From assembly GCA_011800155.1 (NCBI GenBank), contig CM022373.1, positions 1,054,001 to 1,118,000 of the forward strand: DNA of 64,000 bases, written 5' to 3'. The notes under the pieces were generated by a model. It saw only the letters and a program-made list of their open reading frames with translations, was not told the DNA's origin and searched no databases. Position numbers and translations under genes: made by a program. Below, piece after piece: positions 46,870 through 59,686 of the stretch. The stretch comes from Flammulina velutipes (Eukaryota; Basidiomycota; Agaricomycetes; Agaricales; Physalacriaceae). Each line of letters opens with the position of its first letter. Position 1 is the stretch's first letter.

Positions 46870-47720
46870 TCATGATGTGACCATCTCTGTAGCATCCATT
46901 GCGTCGTCGTCGTCGCCATCAATATCATCCAGAAAGAACAATTCTTCGGGGTCTATATCGTCAAATTCGCTGAGAGACGCTTGACGTTCGCATTCCTGTG
47001 CATAAGCCTCTAGCTCCGCGATTTCTTGCTCTTCTGGTGACCACTCCGGGGGCTCTTCTGAAGATACACAGACCTCGGTCAACGAGGAACATATAGCAGT
47101 TAACGTGACTCACGACGAAGTTCTTCTTCCCAATCTTCAAAGTCATCCCGGTCGGGGTCGAGCGGGGACCCGACTTCGCGTTCGAATGAAACCGCATATT
47201 GATATTGCGTCCTTTGGTTCGCGGACTGAACAATACGGCAAAAGAACTAGGAATCGAGAGGTTCAGTGACGCTGAGAGGAAGCTGATGATATGAACGCGC
47301 CTCGTCTCTCATGATTTCCTCTTCGTCCTCGTGACGCTCATCTTCGTCCATAGCATCGTCGAAGGAGGAAGTACTGTTCAAATCTCTTTTGCGCTTGACA
47401 GCGTTCCTCCGAGCCTTCGTCGCGCGTTCGAGACATTTATCCTGAAACTTCTTTCTTGCCATAGCCTTGTCAGAGACGTTTCCGGGATATAACGCGCTGG
47501 GCTTGCGTCGGGACGCCGAGGATGAGCTGGGGATGTTGGGAGAGTGGGACTTGTATTGGGATCGACGGCGCTCTGTCATTGCGCTGAGAGGCGACGAGAA
47601 AGGTGGGCTGGAGCCTGAGAGTGAAGATACGTCGCTGAAGGATGATAGATTCATTTTTCGTTTCTGAGGGGTTTTTAGAGGGCCCGGGCTGCTGGATGGT
47701 TGGTAATACGTGGACTGCAT
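46870..47720 (-). CDS. Unrecognised basic-then-acidic protein
   Basis: Not recognised. Three main exons on the minus strand: the first from MQSTYYQPSSSPGPLKTPQK at 47720 to about SYHQLPLS, a second with IVQSANQRTQYQYAVSFERE and DRDDFEDWEEELR, a third with SSEEPPEWSPEEQEIAELEA to the stop at 46870-46872. The first 120 residues are Ser/Pro-rich and then strongly basic (DKCLERATKARRNAVKRKRD), which could be a nuclear localisation signal. The C-terminal half is acidic and ends DDIDGDDDDAMDATEMVTS. The splice at about 47260 uses a weak donor GTCACT but keeps the frame. A nuclear or nucleolar protein is a guess from composition only. Confidence 0.6.
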
Positions 47721-48005
47721 TTCTACGTGGGATTTAGGGAAGAAGTAGAGAAGGGTGAGGTTGATGTGATACCTGGCAAAGTGTTCGTAGATTGGACGTG
47801 GTGGATACAGTTCAAGCAGAGGTGAGCATGTGACAGACGCGTCGCGTCGCGTCATTTACATGGAATGATGGACCGTTACCTTCAAGCAACTTCACCAAGG
47901 TACGTACAACAATGATTCAGTAGACTTTTGGGGACAACATTGGGTGTGCAGGAGACAAATTGGAATATTGTACATATGCAACGTCCAGGAAAGATTAAAG
48001 AGAAT

Positions 48006-49475
48006 CTAAGTAGAATATACTCTAGGTGAAAGGTCCAGAAAAGCCAGCCAGACCCTCGGGTGTATACTTCCATGAACCATGAGGTAGTCATTCATTGACA
48101 TCCCACCGATGACACCCTGCTCATATGGTGAAGGTATGAGGTCCTCGGCCACATCTTCCTGTTCGCCGTTGTTGGCTGTATAACACCATTGAGCGACGTC
48201 CACCATGCGTTCCTGTACCGCGATTGGGTCAGTCAAAGTTACACCATCTCCGACCAGCTCCTCTAGTGACGAGGAAGCCTGACTGTTCACGTAGTAGTCC
48301 AAGCTGCTCGTATCCGAAAAGGCTGGCTGATTGCTGGCTGATACTAGACCGTTTTCCTGCTGTGCTGGAGCGTCCTTGGCGCCCCTTATAAGCTCTTCAT
48401 TTCCTAACGAGATACCTCCTGACACGTTCACAATAGGGAATCCAGAATGACTGCGAGTTGGTACATCCGACGAACATAGAAAGTCTGCGCTGTCTGGTAT
48501 CCAAATATCTTTCCAGATCTCGAAAGTGTCTATGCTGCGTGATTGGTTCATGACCGGAGGTGGCCAATTGATATTGTTGGTGTTGACTGGAACAGTGACG
48601 CTGGCGACAAGGCTTGCAGGTGGGTCCCAAAACCATAGATCGATGATGGTAAGACCCATTCTAAGGACATCGTTTTGGTACTTTGTCCTGGGAAGCATGG
48701 CGGCGAGACGAGGTACAGTGTGGAGGAGAGAAAACGGAAGAGAGAGCAAAGTATTGAGAACTGGGAATGGGTTCTCAGAGGGAATCCCGGGACATTGGGA
48801 GGGGTAATAAAACTTGTCGTCCATATAACGCGGAACTTTTTCGAGAGAATGTACTCTGTGAGGGCTTACAGGACCGTAGGGCGCTGCCGCGTCGATAGTC
48901 TGGAATGCACTAAGCACATAGGTAAAAACGAAGAGAGCAGACAACCTACCTCGAAGACTTTTCCATACGGCGGGCGTCCAGGATCTCCAGATCCTGCAGA
49001 AATTGAGTCAAGACGTACTTTGGCAAGATCCAGTTCAAATGCCAATATCCTTGCGAGTACATCCTCGTGAAGAAATATAGTCAAAAGGGGGATGACAGAG
49101 TCAAACCAAGCGTTCCGACTGGGGCCCACTGTAAATATTTGTGGTTGGGGATACGAGTACCAAGATTGTCACGCACAAGGGAACAGGTTTTCTCGTAGTT
49201 CTGCTGCGTAAGTTGCGTCTCTTTCTTGCCGGAGTCCCCTATCTAGCATGTCTTTGAGCTAAAAGAAGTAAGAATGTTTGTATAGCAGACAGCGAGATGC
49301 GAACCCGACTGGTGCTTGCGCCGATGCTGGTGAGAAGTACGTGCGCCCACCGAGTATGAGATTCGGTCGTGATGCAACACTTGGATTGGACGCCATCCCC
49401 GTAAAATGCGTTCATGATATCGATTTCTCGTTTTGGATAGGAATGCGTCGTGGTGCGTATTATAGTGTCTCCCAT
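48006..49475 (-). CDS. Unrecognised protein, multi-exon
   Basis: Not recognised. The model starts MGDTIIRTTTHSYPKREIDI at 49475, passes through exons with LKDMLDRGLRQERDATYAAE, GPSRNAWFDSVIPLLTIFLH with EDVLARILAFELDLAKVRLD, and DAAAPYGP, and ends in a long exon from VPRYMDDKFYYPSQCPGIPS to LAFLDLSPRVYST (stop 48006-48008). The donor and acceptor signals at 49315/49260 and around 48950 keep one frame. The middle is helical and leucine-rich; the C-terminal third is Ser/Asn/Asp-rich without a domain I know. It has no signal peptide or clear membrane span. The exact start is uncertain. Confidence 0.5.
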
Positions 49476-49853
49476 TGAAGCTAATTAGCAAGTGGTGGTT
49501 GGAAACAAACTTTTACCCACAACGAGTCAAAAACAAAATAATTGACAATACATGATCGGATAACCACTACATAATGTGTCCGGGTCTGCTGGAGAAAATG
49601 ACTTGCAGTATGGTCAGGATGCCTGGGGGAGAGAGAATTGAGATGCATCGATAGGGTCCAATTGTAAGAGACATGTGAATTTTATACTGTGGCGCACTCG
49701 ACATTTCAACATTCTTTTTCTTTGCACAAGGGCCAAGGGAATACCGTATTGACAGCAAGCGCAGTAAAGAGGCGATGAGAGGGAAGCGCAGTTGCCGGCC
49801 GAGATGGTGAGGACTGCGGACCGAAGCCGATTTGGATCACTGCTGTATCCTCC
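49476..49853. other. Divergent intergenic region
   Basis: About 378 bp between the minus-strand unknown gene and the plus-strand PB1/ZZ gene, presumably holding both promoters. No specific site called. Confidence 0.45.
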
Positions 49854-52800
49854 ATGAACAACCGCCCGGACAGACCGCTAATCGTGAAATGCACGTTTGA
49901 CCGATGGAATAAACGAATTACCTTTTCGTCTGCACGCAACTGCACCTATATCCTGCTGCGACACAAGGTGCGTTCGCTCTGCATCTAACGCGACATCAGC
50001 CTCATCCAAGCACCAGGTCGAGCAATGCTTTTCTCTCTCCGCCTCGGCGTATGCAATAACATACAAGGACGACGATGGCGAGGTCACCGACATTCGCAAC
50101 GACATGGATCTCACAGAGGCTATCCAGTACTTTCAGGCTGGAAGTGATGATCCACCCATGTCCTCAACCTCCTCTATTCTTTCCGGACGCAGCTTTGGCA
50201 GCAAGAAAATAACCCTTCGCGTACACATCAGCGTCGACTACGACGGACCCAGTCTCTCTGATACTTCCTCTGTTATATCCCTCGATGAATACAGGTCCCG
50301 TAATGGCAGTGAACATTCATTCTCGTTTGGCACACCCTCAATCCTCGAACCAGACGACGACTCGGTCACCGTCAGCTCAAAGGATACTGGTATGCGTTCA
50401 AGGGGAAGCCGCTCTCACCTCCAACCGCCCGATCGTGCATCCCAGCTGTCCGGCGAGTCCTCTTGGGGCGCTCTCTCTCGACGCTCCGATCGCTCTCGCA
50501 GTCCAGCTGTCCGTGGCCCACGCTCGTCTCGCACAACAACAAGTCGAAATCCATTCGGAGACGAAAACGAGGTACCTAGTTATCCCACCGACCCATCAGC
50601 TGTGTTCGAGCGCCTCAAACTCGCAGAAGAATTGGGAGATGACTCGTCCAGTCTTCACTCCGGTCGCGACCCGGTATCTGACCAGCGCGGGGCGCAATGG
50701 CTTCGTGATCAGACTGAGCGCGCAGTTCGTGCAAAGCTGGGCGCGTTGCCAGAGCCATCTGAAACGGATTCCATTTCTCTTAGTCAACCAGACGACAGCA
50801 GTCAACTGGGTGGAGATCTTGCCTTGGAGAGGGATGGTCGGGGAAAGTACTACTATTCCTACAACGTCGCCTCGTCGTCGTCCCAGGTAGTCGAGCAAGA
50901 GTCCATATCCGAGGAGGCTAGCTATGACCCAGATGCCAGTGTGGAAGGGGCAGCGCCCAAGATGTCAAAACCTCGTACTACTTCAAGGCATCTTCATTGG
51001 CTTGCTGCGCATCAAGTAAGTCCTGCGGAGGACCGTTCGGCCTCATCTAGCTCACATCCTCCATTGCGTACATATCACTCGGATCCCTCTTCGATGTCCA
51101 CAATCCCTCCAGAACTATATCCATTCATACCTATTACCCCTCCCGTTCTTGTGACAAACTGTTCGGAATGCGGAGTCATCCTAGATTCCATACGTTACGT
51201 CTGCTCGACATGCGGGGAGAAGGATCCCATCGCAGAGTCGAGCAATCTCAACGGCAAAGGAAAAGACAGGTTATCCATCGATGACCTTCCTCTATACCCT
51301 CCTATCGCTCACCAATCATCATCTCTATCGTTGACATCCAACACCTACATCGGCAGTGCAAACTCCCAAGCCAGCCCAAAACTCTTACCTTCCCTCCCCA
51401 CTCTCTTCGGACCAGAATCATATTCCACGTCGACGATACATCTCTCCCCCCGAAGTTATGACCAAGGATACGAGCTCTGCTCCGGCTGTATAGAATCTGC
51501 GGGGCTTACTCATGCCATTGAGGCAGGAGTCGCCACTGGGTCATCTCCCACTGCATCTTCCATGTCTCCGACGTCACCGCAGGGAGCTCAGCTTGCTTCA
51601 CAATGGAGACGCTTAGCGCCCAAGGAGAAAGGCAAGCTACGGCACGCATATCACGAAATGATCTGGGGGCACGAAGGGTGGAAAGATATCGGTGAGCATT
51701 TGACCTTCTTTATCGGCGTCTGACTGACGTGGGGATATTTTAGAACAAGATGAGGCGTCCAACATCTCGTGTTCGGCCTGCGGCGCAGTAACTGCTCTTA
51801 GTAAGGCCTTCAAGTGCACTTCATGTATGAGGTACTACCTTTGCAAGGCGTGTTATAGGTACGCTGTCACTATCTGTATGTCACAGATGATTCATGATCT
51901 TCAGTTTGGTACACAACGTGCATCCTAGCCATGCATTCCTGGTGGGGACGGATAAAGAAGACAAGCACTCACGCAGTGAGCCTGATTACTTACCGTCATT
52001 CCCGCCGGATCCCAGCGACGAAGAATGTCAGTATCTTTCGTGTGCTTTTTTGGAGTGATAGTGTTTGTTAACGGTGTTCTACAGTCATGAAGCATCCTGG
52101 TGTGAAGTGTGCTCAGTGTGTACCGAATCTTCTGCGACTATTGGTTGTGGACTTACACTGCCATCCAGTTGTTTGCAGGACATCGTTGGCGCTAGATTCC
52201 ATTGCGCTATATGTGACTCAGTTGATATCTGTGCGAACTGTGAGTCTGCCGGCTTACCTGGAAATCTGGACTCTGCGGATGGAGGGCATTCCTCGTCACA
52301 TATTCTGATCAAGGTATGTCTACGAACTAATCCCAATTTTCTTCTGTCTCAACGATTATCTTAGATTCCATTCCCTCTCGAGACCACAGAGGTATTTTCG
52401 ATTTGTTCTCTTCAGTCCTGTCACCGGTTCTAACTCCACTCTAGCTTGAGATTGCTAGTCAACGAGCGATCCATTTATGGACGCGCAGAGACGCGGCTAA
52501 CGTGGACCGCCCACCATCGCCAACCAAGAGCAGCTCCGTCGCATCGGGATATGCGAAGACCGTTATGGGCCCTCTGAAAGGTCGAGAGGATGACCACGAG
52601 ATTCTATGCAACGGATGTGCACAGGTGGGCCATAGTCGTATGTGTGTCGAGGTAACTCACCAAACATGCAATTCCTAGCCTATCGCAGGGATACGCTATC
52701 AATGTGGCAATTGCAGGTCAAGACCAGCGGCCTTTAATTTGGTAATGATCCCTTTTTTTTAGTTACACACACCAGTTCACAACTTGACGATGAATGTTAC

Positions 52801-53443
52801 AGTGCTCGCATTGCGAGGCGAGATCGTACATGCTGCATGATCCGACACATGTCTTCTTCAAGCTGCCTCGTCCAGTTGATCGTCCAATTGAGTCACCGGG
52901 ACCTCTGCTCCCCAAGTTGTACGCGGTTCTACGGTTAGCTTTTCGGAACGTTACTGAGAGTTGTTCTATGATAGATATAGACAACCAGCTGGACCAGGCC
53001 CCGATACTATCATCTCTGACGATCCTCGAGGTCAGAATTCCTTCTTTCGTTCCCTTTCATCCTCTCGCTCATCCAGCTCAAAAGCCTACTTGAGGAATCT
53101 CACCCACAGCACGGCGTTATGTGACTTGTGTATGACTTGTATTCAAGGCGCATGGTTCCGATGCGTTTACTGTGGGAAAGACCTTTGCGATGCGTGTGAG
53201 GAACTGGATAACCATAACTCCCGCCATTTCTTCATGGTGTTTAAAGCACCCGTAAGTGCTGTTGTATATGTATGTCTTATCTTGACTTACTGTGATAATT
53301 CCACAGGTTGATATGCATGCTGTCAAGTATGTTATTGCTTTGAAGTAGATGCGCTGTTACTGACGATCCACATAGAATCTTCACTAATTTAGAGAATCCC
53401 AGTCAGAGCCCGCCTGTCATCAAACATCCTGTATACTTGTAAA
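49854..53443 (+). CDS. PB1 and multi-ZZ zinc finger protein (NBR1/p62-like)
   Basis: Resembles selective autophagy receptors. Exon 1 (49854-49967) starts MNNRPDRPLIVKCTFDRWNK; exon 2 begins at 50017, and together they form a PB1 domain ending in YKDDDGEVTDIRNDMDLTEA, the OPCA-type acidic motif. A long Ser-rich linker of about 300 residues follows. Four Cys/His clusters of ZZ type follow: CSECGVILDSIRYVCSTCGE with CSGC; CSACGAVTALSKAFKCTSCM; a third with CAICDSVDICANCESAGLPG; and a fourth with CDLCMTCIQGAWFRCVYCGK. Another pair (CNGCAQPIAGIRYQCGNC) lies between the third and fourth. The gene ends PVIKHPVYL at 53443 after at least eight introns. No FW (four-tryptophan) domain of NBR1 was seen, nor a UBA domain. 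Function as an autophagy receptor is inference from domain plan. Confidence 0.68.
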
Positions 53444-53917
53444 GTGCTTTCGTGTATCTAAAATTAATCATACAACTAGTCCTTTTCGAATTTCTGCGAC
53501 GCGTGATGCAGATGAAGCCAGTGACGACGGGATTAGCCAAATCCGTTGTTCGTGCGCAGATGGGTGACAATAATGGGTCAAAGGACATAATGTCCACGAG
53601 GGAAACGAAAGAGCAGATATGCTAGCGGGAGACGACGAAGAGGACGACATCAATCTAGACATTCCCCGAAATTCAGAATTGACCGGGTGAAGCTGTCTCG
53701 AATCACGCAAAGAGTCGCGTACCTATCCATTCGACGAATAGAGGAAGATGGCAAGACCCAGCGCCCAAGGGCAGTGACTCTAGTTTTGATAGTAATACTA
53801 ATATTTTCGCTTCCTCGGAGTGTTCAGGACCAAATTTGAGGGATCCGTAAGGTGTTATGCATGTCATCAGGTTGAATTGCTCATACTACCGACACCCATA
53901 GGTCTACTTGCGATGTA
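53444..53917. other. Convergent spacer
   Basis: About 474 bp between the 3' ends of the PB1/ZZ gene (+) and the PHF5A gene (-). Only weak open frames on the minus strand; no gene supported. Confidence 0.45.
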
Positions 53918-54503
53918 CTAGCCCTTTTTGAATCCTGGAAAAAAATAGTTGAATTAGTGTTGACTGAAAATGGATATGGGACGCACCTAAACGACGACGT
54001 TCATAGAAGAGATCGGTTCTGCTTGCACCGAGGTTGACGATTTTGGGACATCCATCTCGGTCTTTCTCGAGGCGTGTGCATTCTGCGCAATAGTACGCGT
54101 CGGATATACCTATGGAGATATTCGTTTAGAAATCAGAGGATGAAGAAGTCGACAGGCAGACCTGGGGCACCACAGATTATGCATCGTCCACCGTAAGTTC
54201 CGAAATTGCATTCGTCGCATATCCGAACAAGGGTCTCTGGGCGCACATACGAATCACAGACAGGGCTACAAGGAGAGTTGTGAGATATTCACCAAGTACA
54301 TACAGGGAAGAAACGTACCATTTTCCATCACATTTCTCACAGAGTCGTCCAATGGCTATTTAATTGCTTAGACGTTTAATTTGCCAAACAAATTCGTTGC
54401 TCACCGATGCCAGGCTGACGCCGGCACATAATCAAATCTTGTATATTGTCAGCACAAATAAGAGAGACGAACAGAAGAGACAACCTGGATGATGTTTAGA
54501 CAT
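53918..54503 (-). CDS. RDS3: SF3b subunit PHF5A/Rds3
   Basis: Small zinc-knuckle subunit of the U2 snRNP SF3b complex, needed for branch-point recognition. The start is MSKHHPD at 54503, then after an intron [83 protein letters not shown] and [20 protein letters not shown] with TAG at 53918-53920. The CxxC pairs that form the trefoil zinc knot are in place, and total length is about 110 residues, as in all eukaryotes. Only one position departs notably from the usual consensus: W follows CDGK where most have C, so one zinc-ligand cysteine position may be shifted or mis-spliced at an exon edge. Confidence 0.9.
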
Positions 54504-54619
54504 GGTGGTGGTAGATGTCCAAGTTGCAATGTGCTGACCGATCGGTGACTAAGCAGGAATTTAGCACCCATAGGTGTCCACAGGTGTAACGTGTAATTGG
54601 TTGAATACGAAATACAAGA

Positions 54620-56974
54620 TCACCAGTAGTTAGGATCGCGGTACGGTTCGATATAATCTTTGTCGTTCATCTTCTGCCGTTCTTCCTCCCACTTCCTCAC
54701 CCATTGCGCCATATCCTGACGATGGTTCTCATTACCAACGTTCACAGTGGCGATCATCTTTACCCACTGAAAAGACATAGCAAAGCATGTCAATTCTGAA
54801 AACGACGAATGCTCCGAGTACGGGACCATATACAGCTCGATCGAATCAGTTGAGTTGCGACTTGGCTTCATGTCGGTATGCGCAAACTTTACTGTCTTCA
54901 TCCGAGAAAGGACATCTTTTATTGTAGGCGTTTTTACTGAGTCGGCCGGTGGCGAATAGCTATGACAATCATTGAGCTCATGGAAAGGTAAATGGGTGGA
55001 AAGGAAAGCTCACGTCCAGCCGGTAGGGCGAAATGCAACGACCTTATCAAAGTGCGTTTTATACCTGTCCGCATAGTCTTTGATCTTGTCTGATGTTATT
55101 GTACCCAGCGGAACGATATGAACGGAGGCATCGAGTGGATTGTTTGTGAGCAGAGCATGGAGCTCCGGATCGCACTGACATCGGAGGATAGCAGCTTTAT
55201 GTGGAGGGCAGTAGATTTTCGTATGAAGAGCGTTTGCCATTGCTATGAAGTGGTTCGGATTCATGCATTCGCCATGATAAAGTTGTGCGCACCTTTCACA
55301 ATACGTTCCTTTCCGATTGTATACGTTCTGACGAAATATCAAGATGTTGTTGAACATAATGAAAGCTACGCACCCTACAACCATGAGGACACGCTTCTCT
55401 TTGTCCTTTGCCTTTGGATCCGCAGAGGAAGAAGGTGTCCTAGTAACGTAGTTTTCCATTACGGAGTTCATGCCATACGATCCTTTGGCGATATATTTTG
55501 CCAAGTCGGCACATGCAGATATAACTTGTGGCTGCGAAGGAAATGTATACTGTAAGTTTGGGTGTAAGCAGAACATCGTGAAGATAATGAAGAGCTTGAG
55601 GTACTTTGGGATCCAGATAGGTGGTGTCAAGGTAAACGTGGTCTATTCGTTTTCCCTTGACAGCTGGATGCATGACGTGTTGAGGAGATGCGCGAAAATC
55701 CCCGCAGTGGAGATACCGGAAGATTTTTGGACTGCCCACGAAGATGGATTTGAAAGCACTATCACCTGCGTTGACCGTTTGCTTGCCTTCGAATAAGAAG
55801 AGGCTGGATCCGGGACAGTGATTGGCTTCAATAAGGGTGACCTGCACGCCGTTGGTATCGGGAATGGTCGTGGGCACGTCCATGGGCAAAGGATGGACCC
55901 ATTTTTTATCCACTTTCAGCATATGAACGATAAGATTCGCAGTGCCCTCGGAGCAGTAGATAGGTCCTTTGGCCCATGTTGAGGATAAATTTGTATAGTG
56001 GTCCGAATGCGCGTGACTGTGCGTATATTAGAGTGTGTTGATCGTAGCGGAAGGGTACGGACGTTAGAAAGTAGGCTGTGATGCCAGGGATAGCACCATA
56101 TTTGAAGGCATCCACAGCGATAGGCATTCCTTGGAGGACCTTGTAGAAGGGGGCTTTTCTCCGGCCACCACCGCCTTTCCTTTGTACTTGTTCCGCGACA
56201 GTCGCTTCTTTCCAGGCCTCATTCTCTTTTCGAGAGGTCATGAGAATAGAGAATGCATTGCTCGCGGAAGGTGGCGGGATGGACGACAATCGTTGTAGGG
56301 GTTTCGGTTTTGACTTCTAAAGACATCAGCCAACAGTATTGGGTAACAATAGAGTTCCTTACACTTGGAGTCTTTGAAGTCTGAGTGTCTCTCAGGATAT
56401 GACTAGCAATTATTTCCACTTCATCATCGTCGTCGTTATCGTCGTCAGCATTGTCATCGTCATCAGATACTACGACAAGCTTCTCGTCGTCCCCTGTGGC
56501 CCACTCATCGTCCACGGCGACAAGCTCAACAGATTCATGCTCGAGCTGCGGTTTCGGTGGGAGGCCACCAAGCAAGTGATTTGGCTGCCCAAATAAAGGC
56601 GCGGAAGATATGGAAGCGGCAGCAAGAGGAGGGGAAGCTGCTCGTGAATGCACGTCTGGTAAGGGACTGGACAACAGAAGCGTAGGCCTACCAAAGGGGA
56701 CGTCTGGTGATAATCGCCGCCTCTGAGCAATGGGACTGGTAAATTCTGCGTCAGGCGAAATCCTACGCTTGCCCGCGCTCGTCGAGGGCGTGTCATCCTC
56801 GTCCGAGTCGATGACAATAATATCATATTGTTTGACGCGGGTCTTCAAGGGGGTTTGGACCGGCGTTTTTTTGCTGGAAGAGCTGGCGCCAGGCGTAAAG
56901 TAATCAAGAAGAGTTGTTGAAGATGTGGATTTAGTTTTTTGGACGCTTTTGGACGCTTTCAACTTGCGCGCCAT
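54620..56974 (-). CDS. PSO2: DNA interstrand cross-link repair nuclease Pso2/SNM1
   Basis: Metallo-beta-lactamase/beta-CASP 5'-exonuclease that digests past interstrand cross-links. The N-terminal exon (MARKLKASKSVQKTKSTSST) carries TTLLDYFTP, a short motif reminiscent of PCNA-binding sequences, followed by an acidic tract of Asp residues. The catalytic part reads GMPIAVDAFKYGAIPGITAY, then LTHAHSDHY with the HxHxDH zinc motif, IEANHCPGSSLFLFEG, LHCGDFRASPQHV and YLDTTYLDPK. The beta-CASP/DRMBL part has HIVPLGTITSDKIKDYADRY, VAFRPTGWT and VPYSEHSSFSELTCF, all hallmarks of SNM1. It ends DYIEPYRDPNYW. No UBZ zinc finger was seen in the N-terminal exons. Several introns interrupt the gene. Confidence 0.9.
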
Positions 56975-57381
56975 GACTGTTTCGGTTTAAAGAGATGTGT
57001 CACGCCGCGTTAGCGCGATCGTCACGCGCTCACTTTACATACGGCCCTCTGCTTTACGCGTAATGAAATCAAGAAGGCGCAACGATGCAAGAAGATGCGA
57101 TTATCGCCTCATCTCCCTCTTTTCCTACTGTATTTTACAAGCAACTACTAGCAAGCAGGCCTCAGTATCGGTATCGTGCCTGTAGGCCCAACTTGAAGTA
57201 TGTACCGGTCGGTGTCCCGCTCATCCGTTATCCTCTATCAGGCTTTTCATCGGCACTTATCGACAGATTGGACACCTGGGCTCAAAAAATAGGGTCAGCT
57301 GTCCAAATGCTTGCCGAAGCCTATTAATTCTATTCGGAATTCAACTCATCCTTCTTCATTTCCAACCACCATCTGCCTGCC
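56975..57381. other. Divergent intergenic region
   Basis: About 407 bp between Pso2 (-) and the aminotransferase (+). Short overlapping open frames exist on the plus strand but show no family match or splice support. Presumed to hold both promoters. Confidence 0.45.
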
Positions 57382-59501
57382 ATGAGTATCTTACAGCGGT
57401 CTCTCCGCCATACGGCTCGACGTGCGTATCCTTATCAGTTGTTATATAATCTCTGACAGGTATCATAGACATCCCACGATATTGTCGTACCATCCCATCC
57501 TACCAGCGCTGTCTAGGTGATACCCTTCTCGAGACATCATTGGACGTCGCAGGCAGCATGTTCTTCCTTGAGAATAATCCTAATATGCCTGCCTCAGAGG
57601 CCAAAGGGACATCCATCTTACACAGAACACCTTGGAGACCTCCGGTAGCTGTCGGCGCAGAGGGAATATACATCGACTTGGTCGATGGCCGACGCGTCGT
57701 CGATGCGGTCGGGGGTGCTGCAGTGGCATGCATCGGGAATGGTGTCGCAGCGGTGCAGGATGCCATCAAGGAGCAGGTCGACAAAGTAGCGTGTACGTGA
57801 CTTTTTCCCTATTCTCCTCAAAATGCTCAGTTTCAATTTCAGATGTCTATAACATGCAACTGTCGAACGAGCCCGCAGAGAGGCTCGCAAAATATTTAGT
57901 AGCCTCTAGCGATGGTGCTTTCAGCCTGGTCGGATTCACATCTGGAGGTGCACTACCTCGCTCCGTTTCCTTCTCTAGCCTGACCACGCGCCGCTAGGTT
58001 CTGAGGCAATGGAAGGAGTCATCAAACTCGCAAGACAGGTGAATAGCTCTAATTTGTTAAATGCATCGCTTGCTGATCATCATACAGTATTACTTCGAGA
58101 TTGGACAACCTCAACGGACTAATTTCATCGGACGAGAACTCTCCTTCCACGGAAACACAATTGGAACCTTATCTCTAGCGAAGCATCCAATTCGACGGGC
58201 CCTTTACAAAGATATACTTGACGAGAAGCACTTTCACCATGTTTCGCCGGCATACGCTAAAAGATTCCAACTCGAGGGTGAATCAGAGGAGGAGTATGTC
58301 GAAAGACTCCGACAAGAACTCGAAGACAAGTTCATTGCCCTAGGACCAGATACTGTTATCGGGTGTACGTTACTTGTTCACGTTCACGATCGTTTGATAT
58401 TCACGCTTCTACGAATACAGTTGTTGCGGAGACAGTATCAGGCGCTACTCTTGGGTGTGTGCCCCCTCCGAAGGGTTATTTTGCTGCAATGAAATCGGTT
58501 TGCCATAAATACGGTGCTCTCTTCATCCTTGATGAGGTATGGTCGATCTTTGATATGACGGACGGAGCAACTTAATTGAATCTTTTGTGTAGGTGATGTG
58601 CGGGATGGGTCGTGAGTTTTCAATGTGCCACCATCTGCCATTTGTTGATTTCTCCCCGTTAGGTATGGGAACGATGCATGCATGGGAATCGTTCGGCGAC
58701 GGTCAAGCAGTAAGGCCATACCTAACTTCTTTGCGATAGATTGATTGATGCATGCACATCTTTATAGCCGGATATTCAAGCTGTTGCTAAAGGTCTTGGT
58801 GGAGGGTGAGTTTCATCATCATCAGACACATCCTGTATGTTCAAAAAATCTTTGTTCGCGTAGCTATGCCTCCATTGGGGCGGTCTTGATATCGAAACGG
58901 GTCGCAGATGGGATTCGCGACAGCAGTGGTATCTGGAAACATGGACACACATACCAGGTAATTGGACACATCGATGAATCTAGATGTGTCTCACGATCTT
59001 ACACATAGGCCCATCCATTGGCGTGTGCCGCATCTCTGGCTGTACAAAAGGTAATTGCCACCCAGGACTTGGTCACCCATTGTCAAGAGCAAGGACTATA
59101 TCTTGGTACGTTCCCCTGAATTGCGTGATAGTGAAGCAACTCATTCTCGCGCAGAGAAACTGTTGAGATCGCGATTACAAGGACCAAACTCAGTGGCGGC
59201 GCCATATGTGTTTGATATTCGCGGGGGTGGTCTCTTTTGGGGCATCGAGTTTAGCTTCAAGTCGCCAGAGGCGGCGTCGCTGAATTTTAGGGAACAGCAG
59301 TTCGCTATGCTCGTGCAAGCGCGCGCTTTGGGGTCTGGGCTAATTGTCATGGGGATGACTGGTGGCGCCAATCTGGAAGGGACTGAAGGAGATCATATTA
59401 TGCTGTCGCCAGCGTACAATGTGACGAATGAGCAGCTGGAGCATATAGTAGACGTGCTGGTAGACAGCATAGAGTATGTGATATTGTCGCACAAGAAATA
59501 G
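57382..59501 (+). CDS. Class III PLP-dependent aminotransferase
   Basis: Fold-type I PLP enzyme of the omega-amino acid aminotransferase class. The first 35 residues, starting MSILQRSLRHTARHIPRYCR, are basic and free of acidic residues, so mitochondrial targeting is plausible. Blocks follow in order: RRVVDAVGGAAVACIGNG, NMQLSNEPAERLAKYLVAS, FTSGGSEAMEGVIKLARQ, NFIGRELSFHGNTIGTLSL, VIGFVAETVSGATLGCVPPP, LFILDEVMCGMGRMGTMHAW, AVAKGLGGGYASIGAVLISK (PLP lysine in AKG), HTYQAHPLACAASLAVQKVI and a C-terminal LSPAYNVTNEQLEHIVDVLV. Joins were checked for phase at the introns near 57795, 57972, 58371, 58539, 58612, 58809 and 58961. All key motifs are intact. Substrate is not evident from sequence. Confidence 0.88.
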
Positions 59502-59686
59502 AATAGCGCCGGTGCCATTCGAGGACTTTCGTTCGGCAGGCGAATCGGGTGCTTACCTAAGTCGGAGTCTGGTACAAGGGTGTTTGGTCGCCAGAGGTTG
59601 TTCTGCAACCACTCTGACTGCAGCGTCGAACATTGTCTTTTCATTGTCGTTGAACGTCTGGATCGATGGCCGGGTGTGTCTGCTAA

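Noticed and set aside
56997..57327. Plus-strand small frames between Pso2 and the aminotransferase
   Set aside because: Overlapping frames, no homology, and located where two promoters must lie.
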